From Longispora sp047121295 (GTDB lineage Bacteria > Actinomycetota > Actinomycetes > Mycobacteriales > Micromonosporaceae), in the NCBI RefSeq assembly GCF_047121295.1, contig NZ_CP139447.1, forward strand, positions 2,418,001 through 2,482,000: a stretch of 64,000 nt of DNA, written 5' to 3'. The notes under the pieces were generated by a model. The model was not told where the DNA came from. It searched no databases and worked only from the letters and a program-made list of their open reading frames with translations. Numbering within the stretch: the first letter of the stretch is position 1; each line of letters starts with the position of its first letter. The translations under genes and the position numbers were made by a program. Shown here piece by piece: positions 1 through 10,415 of the stretch.

Positions 1-3000
1 TCGCCCGGCCCGGGGGCGGCTACACCACCGAGCAGTCCGCTCAGCCGCGCTGGGCCCGGAGGCCCGACGGTGGGTGGGCCGCGATCGACACCGTGCTGGT
101 GGCCCGCGGCGACGGGACCGTGGGGCCGGCCGCCGCCGTGCTGCCGATCAGCTTCTCCGGCGGCGGGGCGGGTCCGCTCGCCCGGCTCCGCGACGGCGAC
201 AAGGAGATCGCGGTCTCCTGGCCCGGCGGCCCGCTGCCCGCGCCGGTTCTCGCCGGCGATACCGCCACCTACCGGGACGTCCTGGCGGACGTGGATCTGC
301 GGGTGACCGCCTCGGCGCTCGGCTTCTCCGAGGTGCTGGTGGTGAAGTCCGCGGCGGCCGCGGCGAACCCCGCGCTGGCGGAGGTCAGCTTCGGACTCGC
401 CACGACGGGTCTCAGCACCGCGGCCACGGGGGCCGGCGGCCTGGAGGCGCGGGACGCTTCGGGAAGGGCGGTGTTCACCTCGCCGACCCCGATGATGTGG
501 GACTCGGCGGACGCCCCGCCGGCGGCGGCCCAGGCGAAGGTCGCGGGCGGTCGGCGGGAGGCGCGTCGGGCCGCGATGGCGGTACGGGTGGCCGGCGGCA
601 GGCTGTCGGTGGTACCGGACCGGGCCATGATGACCGACCCGCAGGTCAGCTATCCGCTGTTCATCGACCCGAGCTGGACCGGGCACGTCAAGGACAACGC
701 GTGGACCACCGTGTGGAGCAAGTCGGGGCTGCAGGGCGCCTCGTTCTGGCAGGACAACTCCGCCGCCAACCACGCCGACGTACTCGGTGGCGCGCCGGCC
801 GGCCGGACCTGCGACGACAGCGACTCCAACGGCAACTGCCTCAGCGCACAGTACGTCGTTCGGTCGCTGTTCCGGATGGATCTGTCCAGAGTGGAGGGCA
901 AGAAGGTCACCGGCGCGTCGTTCCGGGTGCGGCAGAAATGGGCGTGGACGTGCGGGACCAGGACGAACGCCAAACTCTGGGCGACCGGCGCGATCTCCCA
1001 GGACACCACGTGGACCAACCAGCCCGCCTGGGACGCCGCGCACACCGCGCAGGCGCCCGCCAACCACCGGGTCGACAGCAACTTCGGCTGTGACGGCGCC
1101 GGTGATGTGGAGTTCGACGCGACCGGCCTGGTCCAGTACGCGCTGACGACGCCCGGACCGGACATCACCCTGGGCCTGCGGGCCGTCGACGAGGGCACCG
1201 TCAACCAGTGGAAGCGGTTCGACGCGACGACGCCGGTGCTCGCGATCGACTACAACAGCCCGCCGAACATCCCGGACACGTTGACCGTGGACAACAAGGC
1301 GTGCGCCACCGGTGGCGGGCGGCCGTTCGTGTCGACGGCGACACCGACGCTGCGCGGCCACTTCACCGACCCCGACGGCGACCCCATGCAGACCTGGCTG
1401 GCCGCCGTGAGGTGGAACGGCACCGCGTTCGACGAGTCCACGGCGGTGTCGGGCTCACAGACCAACGTGGCCAGCGGCGGGACGGGGGCGTGGACCACGT
1501 CGCCGCTGGTCGACAACGGAATCTACGCCTACAGGGCACAGTCCGCCGACTACGGCAAGGGCGGCGTCAGTCCCGTCACGGCGATGCCGGGCAACTGCGA
1601 GTTCCAGGTCGACCTGGTCGATCCGGTGGTGCCGACGGTGACCTCGGCGCAGTACCCGGAGAACTCGGTCGGCTGCCCCGCCGACGGCTGCGGCGCGGTC
1701 GGGATGGTGGGGACGTTCACGTTCACCAGCTCCCCGGACGTGGTGCGCTACCACTGGACGCTCGGACCGAGGAGCGGCGATGTCACCCCGGCGAAGATGG
1801 GCGGGCCCGGGTCCCTGAGCTGGGCGCCGAAGGACGGCGAGATCGCGCAGAAGACCCTCGTCGTGCAGGCGTTCGACCGGGCCGGGCGGACGAGCGCGAA
1901 GACCTACCAGTTCACCGTGCGCAACCCGCAGGCGGCGATCGGCCGGTGGCCGCTGAACGATCCCGCCGGTACCACCACATTGCCGGACACCACCGACGGT
2001 CACCACGACGCGGTGCTGGCCGGCGGCGCGCCCGGGATGCCGGGGCGCATCGTCGGCGGGGACACCGCCGTCCGGTTCGACGGCACGGTGGGCAACTACG
2101 CGAGCGTGCCGCACCTGGTCGACACGGGCCAGAGCTACTCGGTGGCCGCGTGGGTCCGGCTCTCCGACATCACCGCGGCCCGCACGGTGCTGAGCCAGGA
2201 CGGGGCGCACGCGGCCGGTTTCCAGCTGCAGTACGCGACGGGCTGCGCCTGCTGGCAGTTCGCCGTCCCGACCGCCGACGCCGCCAACCCCGCCCTGGTC
2301 AAGGTCACCTCCGGCGGGGCGACGGCGGAGCTCGGGGTGTGGACGCACCTGGCGGGCAGCTACGACGCCGGTACCCACACCATCGCCCTGTACGTGAACG
2401 GCGCCAAGGTGCAGGAGGCGGCCGCCCCCGCCGCCCCGTGGAACGCGACCGGAGCACTGACCATCGGGCGGGGCCGGTGGAACGACCAGCCGGCGGACCC
2501 GTGGTCCGGTGACGTCGCCGACGTACGGCTGTGGGACCGGCCGATCTCGCAGTTCGACGCGACCTCGGCCGCGGACCCGCAGCTCACCGGCCGGGTCGGC
2601 GAGTGGCACTTCGGCGAGGTCGGCGACGGGCCGGCCACCGACTCCTCGCAGTACGCCCACGATCTGACGTTCCACCCGGTGGCCACCGTGCCCGCCGAGG
2701 GCTCGGGGAAGGTCGGTACGGGACTGCGCACCGACGGCACCGGCTGGGCCGGCACCGACGGGCCCGTCCTCAACACCGATCAGTCGTTCACCGTCTCGGC
2801 CTGGGCCCGGCTCGACGGCACGGCACTGCCGACGGCCAACATGACGGCGGTCAGCCAGGACGGCGCGCGGCAGAGCGCGTTCTACCTCGGCTACCGGCTC
2901 TGGGGCACCGAGGCGCACTGGTCGTTCACATGCGCCACCGGGGACGTCGACGCGTCAGGATTCGCCCACGCACGCGGCACGGCGGTGCTCGGGACCGGGG

Positions 3001-3635
3001 ACCTGAACAAGTGGGTACACCTCGTCGGGGTCTACGACGCCACGGCCGGCCAACTGAGGCTCTACGTCAACGACGTGTTCCAGCAGGCCACGCCGTGCAC
3101 GACATGGAACGCCCACGGCGGGCTGGCGATCGCGCGCGCCCGGTACCGGGGCGACCTGGTGGACCTGTGGAAGGGCGACATCGACGAGGTCCGGACGTTC
3201 GCCGGGCTCGTCGTGCCAGCCAATGTGCTCACCGTCGACGGCCAGCGCACCGGCCCGGTCACCTGGGCCGCCAACAGCAGGTGCGTGGACATCCCGGGCG
3301 GGGCCAGCGCCCCGCTGCTGACCCAGTTGCAGAGCTACACCTGCAACGGCACCCCGGCACAGGAGTGGACCTACGACCCGGTCGACCACTCGGTGCACGC
3401 CCTCGGCCGGTGCCTGGACGTGTACAACTCGGGCACGACCAACGGCACGGTGGTGGACGTCTACACGTGCAACCAGTCCTACGCCCAGACCTGGACGTAC
3501 GACCCGGTCACCCAGGCGCTGCAGGCCATGGGCAAGTGCCTGGACGTGGCGAACGCCAGCACGGCCAACGGCGCGAAGCTCCAGCTCTACCAGTGCAACG
3601 CCACCGCGGCCCAGAAATGGAGCTTCGCGCAGTAG
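1..3635 (+). CDS. Secreted LamG / ricin-lectin protein, 5' truncated by window edge
   Basis: The reading frame is open from base 3, and its first codons align with an internal stretch of the complete paralogue at 51686-55540, so the true start and signal peptide lie upstream. Visible domains, counted from base 3: an N-terminal beta-rich region (to about residue 640), two LamG/concanavalin-like jelly-roll domains (about 645-850 and 865-1075), and a C-terminal ricin-B beta-trefoil (about 1080-1210) with repeated QxW motifs (QEWTY, QTWTY, QKWSF). Such proteins are exported and bind glycans; this one is probably a surface partner of the RHS toxin encoded 54 bases downstream. The inference rests on the paralogous locus, where the same two families are again adjacent. 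No catalytic residues are evident. Certain as a real gene; precise role unknown. Confidence 0.9.
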   Translation, partial: ARPGGGYTTEQSAQPRWARRPDGGWAAIDTVLVARGDGTVGPAAAVLPISFSGGGAGPLARLRDGDKEIAVSWPGGPLPAPVLAGDTATYRDVLADVDLRVTASALGFSEVLVVKSAAAAANPALAEVSFGLATTGLSTAATGAGGLEARDASGRAVFTSPTPMMWDSADAPPAAAQAKVAGGRREARRAAMAVRVAGGRLSVVPDRAMMTDPQVSYPLFIDPSWTGHVKDNAWTTVWSKSGLQGASFWQDNSAANHADVLGGAPAGRTCDDSDSNGNCLSAQYVVRSLFRMDLSRVEGKKVTGASFRVRQKWAWTCGTRTNAKLWATGAISQDTTWTNQPAWDAAHTAQAPANHRVDSNFGCDGAGDVEFDATGLVQYALTTPGPDITLGLRAVDEGTVNQWKRFDATTPVLAIDYNSPPNIPDTLTVDNKACATGGGRPFVSTATPTLRGHFTDPDGDPMQTWLAAVRWNGTAFDESTAVSGSQTNVASGGTGAWTTSPLVDNGIYAYRAQSADYGKGGVSPVTAMPGNCEFQVDLVDPVVPTVTSAQYPENSVGCPADGCGAVGMVGTFTFTSSPDVVRYHWTLGPRSGDVTPAKMGGPGSLSWAPKDGEIAQKTLVVQAFDRAGRTSAKTYQFTVRNPQAAIGRWPLNDPAGTTTLPDTTDGHHDAVLAGGAPGMPGRIVGGDTAVRFDGTVGNYASVPHLVDTGQSYSVAAWVRLSDITAARTVLSQDGAHAAGFQLQYATGCACWQFAVPTADAANPALVKVTSGGATAELGVWTHLAGSYDAGTHTIALYVNGAKVQEAAAPAAPWNATGALTIGRGRWNDQPADPWSGDVADVRLWDRPISQFDATSAADPQLTGRVGEWHFGEVGDGPATDSSQYAHDLTFHPVATVPAEGSGKVGTGLRTDGTGWAGTDGPVLNTDQSFTVSAWARLDGTALPTANMTAVSQDGARQSAFYLGYRLWGTEAHWSFTCATGDVDASGFAHARGTAVLGTGDLNKWVHLVGVYDATAGQLRLYVNDVFQQATPCTTWNAHGGLAIARARYRGDLVDLWKGDIDEVRTFAGLVVPANVLTVDGQRTGPVTWAANSRCVDIPGGASAPLLTQLQSYTCNGTPAQEWTYDPVDHSVHALGRCLDVYNSGTTNGTVVDVYTCNQSYAQTWTYDPVTQALQAMGKCLDVANASTANGAKLQLYQCNATAAQKWSFAQ

Positions 3636-3642
3636 TCCGTTC

Positions 3643-3670
3643 CGGGCCCGGGGCGCGAACCCCGGGCCCG
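3643..3670 (+). terminator. Intergenic hairpin between LamG and RHS genes
   Basis: A perfect 11-bp inverted repeat (CGGGCCCGGGG / CCCCGGGCCCG) with a 6-nt loop CGCGAA lies between the LamG stop and the RHS ribosome-binding site. There is no U-tract. Because no separate promoter is apparent before the RHS start, it may act as a partial terminator or mRNA-processing/stability element that sets the ratio of the two products. Confidence 0.6.
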
Positions 3671-3689
3671 ACCTCTCGAAAGGCATGCC

Positions 3690-6600
3690 GTGTTCGCACC
3701 ACCACGCCCTCGCCGCGGCCGGCTGTCCGCCGCCGTGGCGCTCGGTCTCGCCGCCTCGCTGCTCAGCGCCGCCCCGGCACTGGCAGCCCCCTACCACCCC
3801 GGTCACGCCCAGAAGGAGACCCCGGTCGCGGGTCGGTCCGTCAAGCCGAGCCCGACGTCCGCCCCGACGATCGCACAACCATTCCGGGGTACCGCCCCGG
3901 TGTGGCCCGCGGCCACCACCGTCGACGTGGACCTCGCCGCGGCGTCCGGGGCCCGGGGTCTCGGGGCCGGGCAGCGCGCGTCCGCCGTCCGGGCCACCGG
4001 CACCCCGGTCTGGCTGACCGCGGCCGAGCGTCCAATGGCCACGGCCGAGCGCCCGACGGCCACGGCCGGCGCGCGGAAGGTCACCGTGCGGACCCTGGAC
4101 CACGCAGCCGGTACCGCTGCCGGCGTCGACGGGCTCGTGTTCGCCCTGTCCGGCGACAGCGGGCCGCTCGACATCGCGGTCGACTACAGCGCCTTCCGCT
4201 GGGCCGGCGGCGCGGACTGGGCGCAGCGGCTGCGTCTGGTCGAACTCCCCGACTGCGCGCTGACGACCCCGACGGCCGATGGCTGCCAGGGCCGGCCGGT
4301 GCCCTTCCGCGCCGACACCGCCGCCGCGACCGTCAGCGCGACCGTCACCGGCGCCAGGCTGCTGGGCCTCACCACCGGGACCGGCGGCGGCGCGGGCGAC
4401 TACGCGGCAACCCCGCTGTCGCCGTCGGCGCTGTGGTCGGCGGGCTCGAACACCGGCGGGTTCTCCTGGGCGTACCCGATGCGCACCCCGCCGTCGCTCG
4501 GCGGCCCCGCGCCGCAGCTCAAGCTCGCCTACTCCTCCGCGGCGGTCGACGGCAAGATGGCCGCGTCCAACAACCAGCCCGGCTGGGTCGGTGAGGGCTT
4601 CGACCTGGATCCCGGCTTCATCGAGCGCCGGTACCGGCCCTGCGTCGAGGACCGGGGCACCGGCGCCAACAACCCGGACACCGGCGGTGACCAGTGCTGG
4701 GCCACGGACAACGCGACCCTGTCCTTCGGCGGCCACGGGGGTGAACTGATCAAGGACCCGACCGTCGCCGACCGGTGGCGGACCCGCTCCGACGACGGCA
4801 CGCTCGTCGAACACCGGACCGGGGCGGCCAACGGCGCGCGGAACGGCGAGTACTGGCTGGTCACCACCACGGACGGCACCCAGTACTGGTTCGGACAGTC
4901 CGCGGCCGGCACGCTGACCATGCCCGTGGCCGGCAACCACGCCGACGAGCCGTGCCACGCGACCGCGTTCGCCGACTCGTTCTGCGTCCAGGCCTGGCAG
5001 TGGCACCTCGACCGTGTCGTCGACACCCACGGCAACACGATGAGCTACGTCTACGCCAAGGAGACCAACAAGTACGCGAAGAACAACAGGACCACCGACC
5101 TCGTCAGCTACGACCGGGCCGGCTACCTGACCCGGATCGACTACGGCACCCGCACCGACCGCACCGAGACCGCGCCGATGCAGGTGGTCTTCGACACCGC
5201 CGACCGGTGCCTGGCGGCGTGCGCGACCCACGACGCCGGACACTGGCCCGACGTGCCGTGGGACACCGAGTGCGTCACGAGCCCCTGCACGATGCTGAGC
5301 CCGACGTTCTGGAGCACGAAGCGGCTGGTCAAGGTCACCACCCGGGTGGCGGGCAACCCGGTCGAGGAATGGACCCTCACCCAGTCCTTCCCGGATCCCG
5401 GTGACGGCACCCGGGCCGGCCTGTGGCTGGAACGCATCTCCCACAAGGGGCTCGTGCGGGGTACCGCGCCGATGCCCGACGTCGTCTTCGAGGGCGTGCA
5501 GCTGTCCAACCGGGTGGACACCTACGACGACCAGTACGCCGCGATGAAGTGGTGGCGGCTGCGCACGATCACCCTCGAGACCGGTGGCAGGATCTCCGTC
5601 ACCTACTCCGCCGCCGACTGCGTGCCCGGCGCCCGGATGCCCGACCCCGCCGCGCTGCAGGACAACAAGCTGCGCTGCTACCCGGTGCGTTGGAAGCCCG
5701 AGGGCAACGACGACGCGATCGTGGACTTCTTCCACAAGTACGTCGTCACCGACATCACCGAGACCGACCTGCCCGCCAGCGGCGGCGCCCCGCGCACCCT
5801 GACCCACTACGACTACGTCGGCGACCCGGCCTGGCATTACACCGACGACGACGGCCTGATCAAGGCGGAGAACAAGACGTGGTCGATGTGGCGCGGCTAC
5901 GCGGCCGTGCGCACAGTCAAGGGCGACCCGGGCGAGCGGACGGTCACCGAGGCCCGGTACTTCCGAGGCATGGACGGCGACCATCTGCCGACCGGCACCA
6001 GAGACGTCTCCCTGCCGGCGATCGCCGTCGGCGGCGTTCCGAAGGCGACCGACGCGGACGCCTTCGCCGGCATGACCCGCGAGACGCTCGTGTTCGACGG
6101 TACCGCCGAGGTGTCGGCGACGGTGTCGGAACCCTGGCAGTCGCCGCCGACGGCGACCCGGACCATCAACAACTCCACGGTGTACGCCCGGCACACCCAG
6201 GTCGCCGTCGCCCACACCCGCACGGCCCTGGACGGCGGCCGCGGCTACCGCACCACCCGGACCGCCAGCACCTTCGAGAACACCTACGGCACGGTCACCC
6301 AGGCCGAGGACTCCGGCGACGAGAAGGTCGCCGGCGATGAGACCTGCACCGTGACCAGCTACGCCCGCAACACCGGCGCCTGGCTGGTCGCCGCGCCCAA
6401 CCGGATCGAGAAGTACGGGGTGACCTGCGCGAAGGTCACCGCGGGCACCTACACCGCCACGGACGTGATCGGTGACAACCGGATGAGCTTCGACCAGCAG
6501 GCGTTCGGCGCCGCGCCGACCCGCGGCGAGGTGACCCGCAACGAGGAGCTGACCTCGTTGGCCGGCGCGCGCGGCTACGTGACCACCGCCCGCAGCGACT

Positions 6601-9600
6601 TCGACGCCAACGGCCGGGTGGTCGCCAACTACGACGCGCACGACCAGAAGACCGCCACGGGGTACACGCCGGCCGCCGGTGGGCCGGTGACCGGCACGAC
6701 GACCACCACCCCGCTGCTGTGGAAGTCCACGACCACGCTCGACCCCGCGTGGGGCGTCACGGTGGCGACGGTCGACACCAACGGACGCCGGTCGGACCTG
6801 ACCTATGACCCGCTCGGTCGACTGACCGCGGTCTGGGGACCGGGCAGGGACAAGCTGAGCCAGTCCGCGAACGCCACCTACACGTACCTGACCCGCAACG
6901 ACGGCCCGAGCGTCGTCACGTCCGCCGGGCTGACCCCCAACGGCGGCTACAAGCGGTCCTACGCCCTCTACGACGCGCTGGGCCGTCCCCGCCAGTCGCA
7001 GACCGCCGACGAGTCCGGCGGGCCCAACGCGGTGGTCGCCGACACCCTCTACGACACCGCCGGCCGGGCGGCCCGGACCAACCGGGGCTACCTGTCCACC
7101 GTGGCCGCCGGGCCGAACCTGTTCCAGCCCACCGGCGTGATCCCCGTGCAGAACGTGACCGTCTTCGACGGCGCGAACCGGATCACCGCCGACATCGTCA
7201 GCACCAGCGCGCCGTCCGGCGGCAGCCCCGGCGCCACGGAGAAATGGCGCACCACCACCTCCTATGGCGGGGACCGCACCGACCGCACGCCGCCCGCCGG
7301 CGGGGTGGTCACCTCCTCGCTCACCGACGCGGCCGGGCACACCGTCGAACTGCGCCAGTACCACCAGGGCGTGGCCGCCGGCACCGCCGACCCGGCGACC
7401 TTCGACCGGACCACCTACACCTTCGACAACCGCGACCTGCTGCGCCGGGTGACCGACCCGGCGGGCCGGCACTGGGACACCACCTACGACCTGCGCGGCC
7501 GGCCCGTGCACGCGACCGACCCGGACTCCGGGGCCACCGACACCGCCTACGCCGACACCGGCGAGGTCCTCACCGAGACCGACGCGCACGGCACCCTGGC
7601 GTTCACCTACGACCCGGTCGGACGCAAGCGCACCGAGCGGGTCGGCACGGCCACCGGCACCCTGCTCGCCGAATGGTCCTACGACACGCTGACCAGCGGC
7701 ACGGTGGTGCGCGGCCAGTTGGCGAAGACCACCCGGTACGCGGGCGGCCGCGCCTACTCCACCGAGGTCACCGGCTACACCGTCGACTACCAGCCCACCG
7801 GCAACAAGATCACCATCCCGGACGAGGAGACCGGACTGGCCGGCGTCTACACCTACGCCTACACCTACAAGCAGGACGGCAGCCCGGCGACGACCCGACT
7901 GCCGGCGACCGGGGACCTGAAACTGGAGACCCTGACCTACGGCTACGACCTGCTCGGGCACCAGGCCACGGTCCGCGACGGCTACGGCACCAACCCGGAG
8001 ACGGATCTGGTCACGGGTACCGGATTCACGGCCTTCGGTGAGGTCGGAAGCTTCCAGCTCGCCAACAACGCGGGCAAGACCGTGGACGTGACCCGCACCT
8101 ACGACACCGACACCCGCCGGCTGGCCCAGATCTGGACCTCCCGCCAGACCGGTCCCACCACGATCAGCGACGTCCGGTTCAGCTACGACCCGGCGGGCAA
8201 CACCACCCGGATCGCGGACCTCACATCCGGCGACACGCAGTGCTTCCGCACCGATCATCTGCGCCGGCTCGCCGAGGCGTGGACCCCGGGTGGCTCGGAC
8301 TGCGCGCCGGAACCCGCTGCCGGTGGCGGACCCGCACCCTACTGGCAGTCCTACCGCTACGACACCGCCGGCAACCGCACGACCCTCGTCGAGCACGCCA
8401 CCTCCGCCGGTGACCGCACGACCACCTCCGCCGTGGATCCCGGCAGGCACCTCGTCACCGGCACCGCCACCACCGACGCCGCCGGAACCCGGACGGCCGG
8501 CTACACCTACACCGACGCGGGGGACACCTGGACCCGTCCGACGGCGGCGGCCGGCACCCAGACCCTGACGTGGGACCTGGAAGGACACCTGTCCACGGCG
8601 AAGGACACCACCGGCACGACCAGCTACGTCTACGACGGTGACGGCAAGCGGCTGATCCGCGTCGACCCGACGGGCAAGACCCTGTACCTGCCCGGCCAGG
8701 AGCTGCGCTTCACCACCGCCGGTTCGACCACGGCCGCCGTCCGCTACTACCGGCACGCCGACGGCACGGTGGCGATGCGCACCGGGGCGGGGATCACCTG
8801 GCTGTCCGCCGACGAGCACGGCACGGCCTCCGTTTCCGTCAACGCCGTCAGCCAGGCCTTCGCGGTGCGCCGCCAGACCCCGTTCGGGGTGTCGCGCGGC
8901 ACGACGGGCACCTGGGTCCCGCAGTACGACAAGGGGTTCCTGGGCGGCACCAGTGACAACACCGGGCTGACCAACCTGGGCTCCCGGGAGTACGACCCCG
9001 GGACGGGGAGGTTCATCAGCCGCGACCCGGTGCTGCGCAACGACGACCCGCAACAGGTCAACGGGTACGCCTACGCCAACAACAACCCGGTCACCTTCAC
9101 CGACCCGACCGGCCTGGACTGGCTGGACTCGCTGTCGGACGCCGCGAGTGACTTCGTCGACACCGCCACCGACGTGATCGAGCGCACCGACGCCCCGATG
9201 TTCGCCCTCGGACTGGGGATGACCCTGCTCGGCGGCATGACAGACACCCTCGGCGGCGCGCTGTGCGCCACCGGGGTGGGCGCACCGCTGGGCGCGGTGG
9301 TCCTCGCCGGCGGGATCTACGTCACCAGTGCGGGCGTGGCCATCGCGGTCACGGCCGTCGCCGCGCCGAACATCGCCTACGCCGTGCGGAACAACGACTC
9401 CGGCGGCGGAGGGGGTGAGTCGGACGACCCGGACTCGGCGGCGACGCCGCGCGAGTACGAGGAGGAGATCCGGATGCTGATGAAGGACCACGACAACAAG
9501 GGCGGCGGCGCACTCACCGAGGAGAACGCGATCGAGTCCCTCCAGGGCCCGCCCGGCACCAAGCCCAACGTCACCGAGGACGGCCTCAAGGGCGGCGCGG

Positions 9601-9980
9601 ACATCGAGTTCACCGACGCGGATGGCAACGTCGTCCTGCGCCGCGAGGTGAAGACCACCGGCAACGTCAACGGCTACAGCAGCTTCAACAGCCACATCAA
9701 AGAGGCCAACCTGCAGTTCGACAAGGACGGCGAGATCTTCTACCAGGTCAAGGACGGCGCCGACGTCGAGAACTGGATCCAGCGCTGGCAGGGCTCCCGG
9801 CGCGGTGTGGACGACTACACCAAGGTCAAGGTCCGGTTCCGCACCGAGAGCGGCAAGGACCTCGGCACCTACAATCTGGGCATCAAGGGCAAGGCGGGCT
9901 ACACCCCGCCCAAGCCGCAGCCGAAGCCAGAGCCGCCCCGCCAGCAGGGTGGCTGCCGGCGATACCCCGGGGAGTGTTGA
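3690..9980 (+). CDS. Secreted RHS/YD-repeat polymorphic toxin with nuclease-like C-terminus
   Basis: 2096 aa. The GTG start is chosen because AAAGG lies just upstream and a clear signal peptide follows (arginine-rich n-region, hydrophobic core, ALAAP cleavage site). A long series of tyrosine/aspartate (YD) repeats leads to the RHS core signature at about 1773-1810 (RFISRDPV, NGYAYANNNPVTFTDPTGL). After the core comes a hydrophobic Gly/Ala-rich stretch (about 1835-1898), then a Gly/Asp linker and a variable C-terminal domain (about 1930-2075). That domain contains ADIEF, then REVKT 13 residues after the Asp, which is a D...ExK arrangement reminiscent of PD-(D/E)XK nucleases. RHS shells encapsulate the C-terminal toxin, which is released into target cells. 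The next gene overlaps the stop and is the likely immunity gene. The nuclease assignment is an inference from the motif only. Confidence 0.9.
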   Translation: MFAPPRPRRGRLSAAVALGLAASLLSAAPALAAPYHPGHAQKETPVAGRSVKPSPTSAPTIAQPFRGTAPVWPAATTVDVDLAAASGARGLGAGQRASAVRATGTPVWLTAAERPMATAERPTATAGARKVTVRTLDHAAGTAAGVDGLVFALSGDSGPLDIAVDYSAFRWAGGADWAQRLRLVELPDCALTTPTADGCQGRPVPFRADTAAATVSATVTGARLLGLTTGTGGGAGDYAATPLSPSALWSAGSNTGGFSWAYPMRTPPSLGGPAPQLKLAYSSAAVDGKMAASNNQPGWVGEGFDLDPGFIERRYRPCVEDRGTGANNPDTGGDQCWATDNATLSFGGHGGELIKDPTVADRWRTRSDDGTLVEHRTGAANGARNGEYWLVTTTDGTQYWFGQSAAGTLTMPVAGNHADEPCHATAFADSFCVQAWQWHLDRVVDTHGNTMSYVYAKETNKYAKNNRTTDLVSYDRAGYLTRIDYGTRTDRTETAPMQVVFDTADRCLAACATHDAGHWPDVPWDTECVTSPCTMLSPTFWSTKRLVKVTTRVAGNPVEEWTLTQSFPDPGDGTRAGLWLERISHKGLVRGTAPMPDVVFEGVQLSNRVDTYDDQYAAMKWWRLRTITLETGGRISVTYSAADCVPGARMPDPAALQDNKLRCYPVRWKPEGNDDAIVDFFHKYVVTDITETDLPASGGAPRTLTHYDYVGDPAWHYTDDDGLIKAENKTWSMWRGYAAVRTVKGDPGERTVTEARYFRGMDGDHLPTGTRDVSLPAIAVGGVPKATDADAFAGMTRETLVFDGTAEVSATVSEPWQSPPTATRTINNSTVYARHTQVAVAHTRTALDGGRGYRTTRTASTFENTYGTVTQAEDSGDEKVAGDETCTVTSYARNTGAWLVAAPNRIEKYGVTCAKVTAGTYTATDVIGDNRMSFDQQAFGAAPTRGEVTRNEELTSLAGARGYVTTARSDFDANGRVVANYDAHDQKTATGYTPAAGGPVTGTTTTTPLLWKSTTTLDPAWGVTVATVDTNGRRSDLTYDPLGRLTAVWGPGRDKLSQSANATYTYLTRNDGPSVVTSAGLTPNGGYKRSYALYDALGRPRQSQTADESGGPNAVVADTLYDTAGRAARTNRGYLSTVAAGPNLFQPTGVIPVQNVTVFDGANRITADIVSTSAPSGGSPGATEKWRTTTSYGGDRTDRTPPAGGVVTSSLTDAAGHTVELRQYHQGVAAGTADPATFDRTTYTFDNRDLLRRVTDPAGRHWDTTYDLRGRPVHATDPDSGATDTAYADTGEVLTETDAHGTLAFTYDPVGRKRTERVGTATGTLLAEWSYDTLTSGTVVRGQLAKTTRYAGGRAYSTEVTGYTVDYQPTGNKITIPDEETGLAGVYTYAYTYKQDGSPATTRLPATGDLKLETLTYGYDLLGHQATVRDGYGTNPETDLVTGTGFTAFGEVGSFQLANNAGKTVDVTRTYDTDTRRLAQIWTSRQTGPTTISDVRFSYDPAGNTTRIADLTSGDTQCFRTDHLRRLAEAWTPGGSDCAPEPAAGGGPAPYWQSYRYDTAGNRTTLVEHATSAGDRTTTSAVDPGRHLVTGTATTDAAGTRTAGYTYTDAGDTWTRPTAAAGTQTLTWDLEGHLSTAKDTTGTTSYVYDGDGKRLIRVDPTGKTLYLPGQELRFTTAGSTTAAVRYYRHADGTVAMRTGAGITWLSADEHGTASVSVNAVSQAFAVRRQTPFGVSRGTTGTWVPQYDKGFLGGTSDNTGLTNLGSREYDPGTGRFISRDPVLRNDDPQQVNGYAYANNNPVTFTDPTGLDWLDSLSDAASDFVDTATDVIERTDAPMFALGLGMTLLGGMTDTLGGALCATGVGAPLGAVVLAGGIYVTSAGVAIAVTAVAAPNIAYAVRNNDSGGGGGESDDPDSAATPREYEEEIRMLMKDHDNKGGGALTEENAIESLQGPPGTKPNVTEDGLKGGADIEFTDADGNVVLRREVKTTGNVNGYSSFNSHIKEANLQFDKDGEIFYQVKDGADVENWIQRWQGSRRGVDDYTKVKVRFRTESGKDLGTYNLGIKGKAGYTPPKPQPKPEPPRQQGGCRRYPGEC

Positions 9981-10288
9981 TGAGCGAGGGTACGTGGCTG
10001 GCCTGCGTGGACTGCAAGGTCATGCTGGCACTGGGCCGGGCGGTGAAGGACCCGGCGACCCGGGACATCGTCTACATCGCCGAGTACCGCTCGGGGCGTC
10101 CGGCCCGGCTCGACGAGCGGCTCGACCGGGTGCTGTGGAAGTTGCTCGCCGAGCACCCCGGCCACCGGCTGGAGGTGGTCCGGGAGAACAGCACCCAACT
10201 CGACGACCTGGGCGAAATGCTCGCCCTGGGCGAGGACGAGATCGGCTCACCCACCCTGGAGGAGTATCTGGCCGGCTGGCCCGGATAG
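9980..10288 (+). CDS. Small acidic protein, candidate immunity protein for RHS toxin
   Basis: 102 aa. The ATG overlaps the RHS stop codon by one base (TGATG), with GGGGAG six bases upstream, so translation is coupled to the toxin gene. The protein is acidic (many more Asp/Glu than Arg/Lys) and starts with a CVDCK motif followed by a short helical pattern. It shows no signal peptide or membrane segment and is probably cytosolic. A small acidic gene directly after an RHS toxin gene is the classic position of a cognate immunity protein. No specific immunity family was recognised, so the function is inferred from position. No homologous gene follows the second RHS toxin at 51613. Confidence 0.65.
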   Translation: MSEGTWLACVDCKVMLALGRAVKDPATRDIVYIAEYRSGRPARLDERLDRVLWKLLAEHPGHRLEVVRENSTQLDDLGEMLALGEDEIGSPTLEEYLAGWPG

Positions 10289-10299
10289 CGCGACCGGCT

Positions 10300-10320
10300 C
10301 GGCGTCCACCCAGGACGCCG
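10300..10320 (+). terminator. Hairpin after candidate immunity gene
   Basis: Perfect 8-bp stem (CGGCGTCC / GGACGCCG) with a 5-nt loop, 12 bases after the stop. It lacks a U-tract but fits GC-rich actinomycete terminators, and would end the LamG-RHS-immunity transcript. Confidence 0.55.
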
Positions 10321-10415
10321 GGCCGCACACACCACCACACCGGTCTTGGGGTACCTTCGACCGGGCGGGCTGTCGCGAACCTGACACCGGCGCCGCTCGG
10401 TACCAGGAGGCCGGC

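Noticed and set aside
3690..9100. Repeated short motifs that could suggest a tandem repeat or CRISPR array
   Set aside because: They are coding YD repeats with variable spacing and no conserved DNA repeat/spacer structure.
2955..9695. Very long open frame (over 2200 codons) on the minus strand opposite RHS1
   Set aside because: High-GC mirror frame: Arg/Gly/Val-rich, no domains, no ribosome-binding site, and the plus strand encodes an unmistakable RHS protein.
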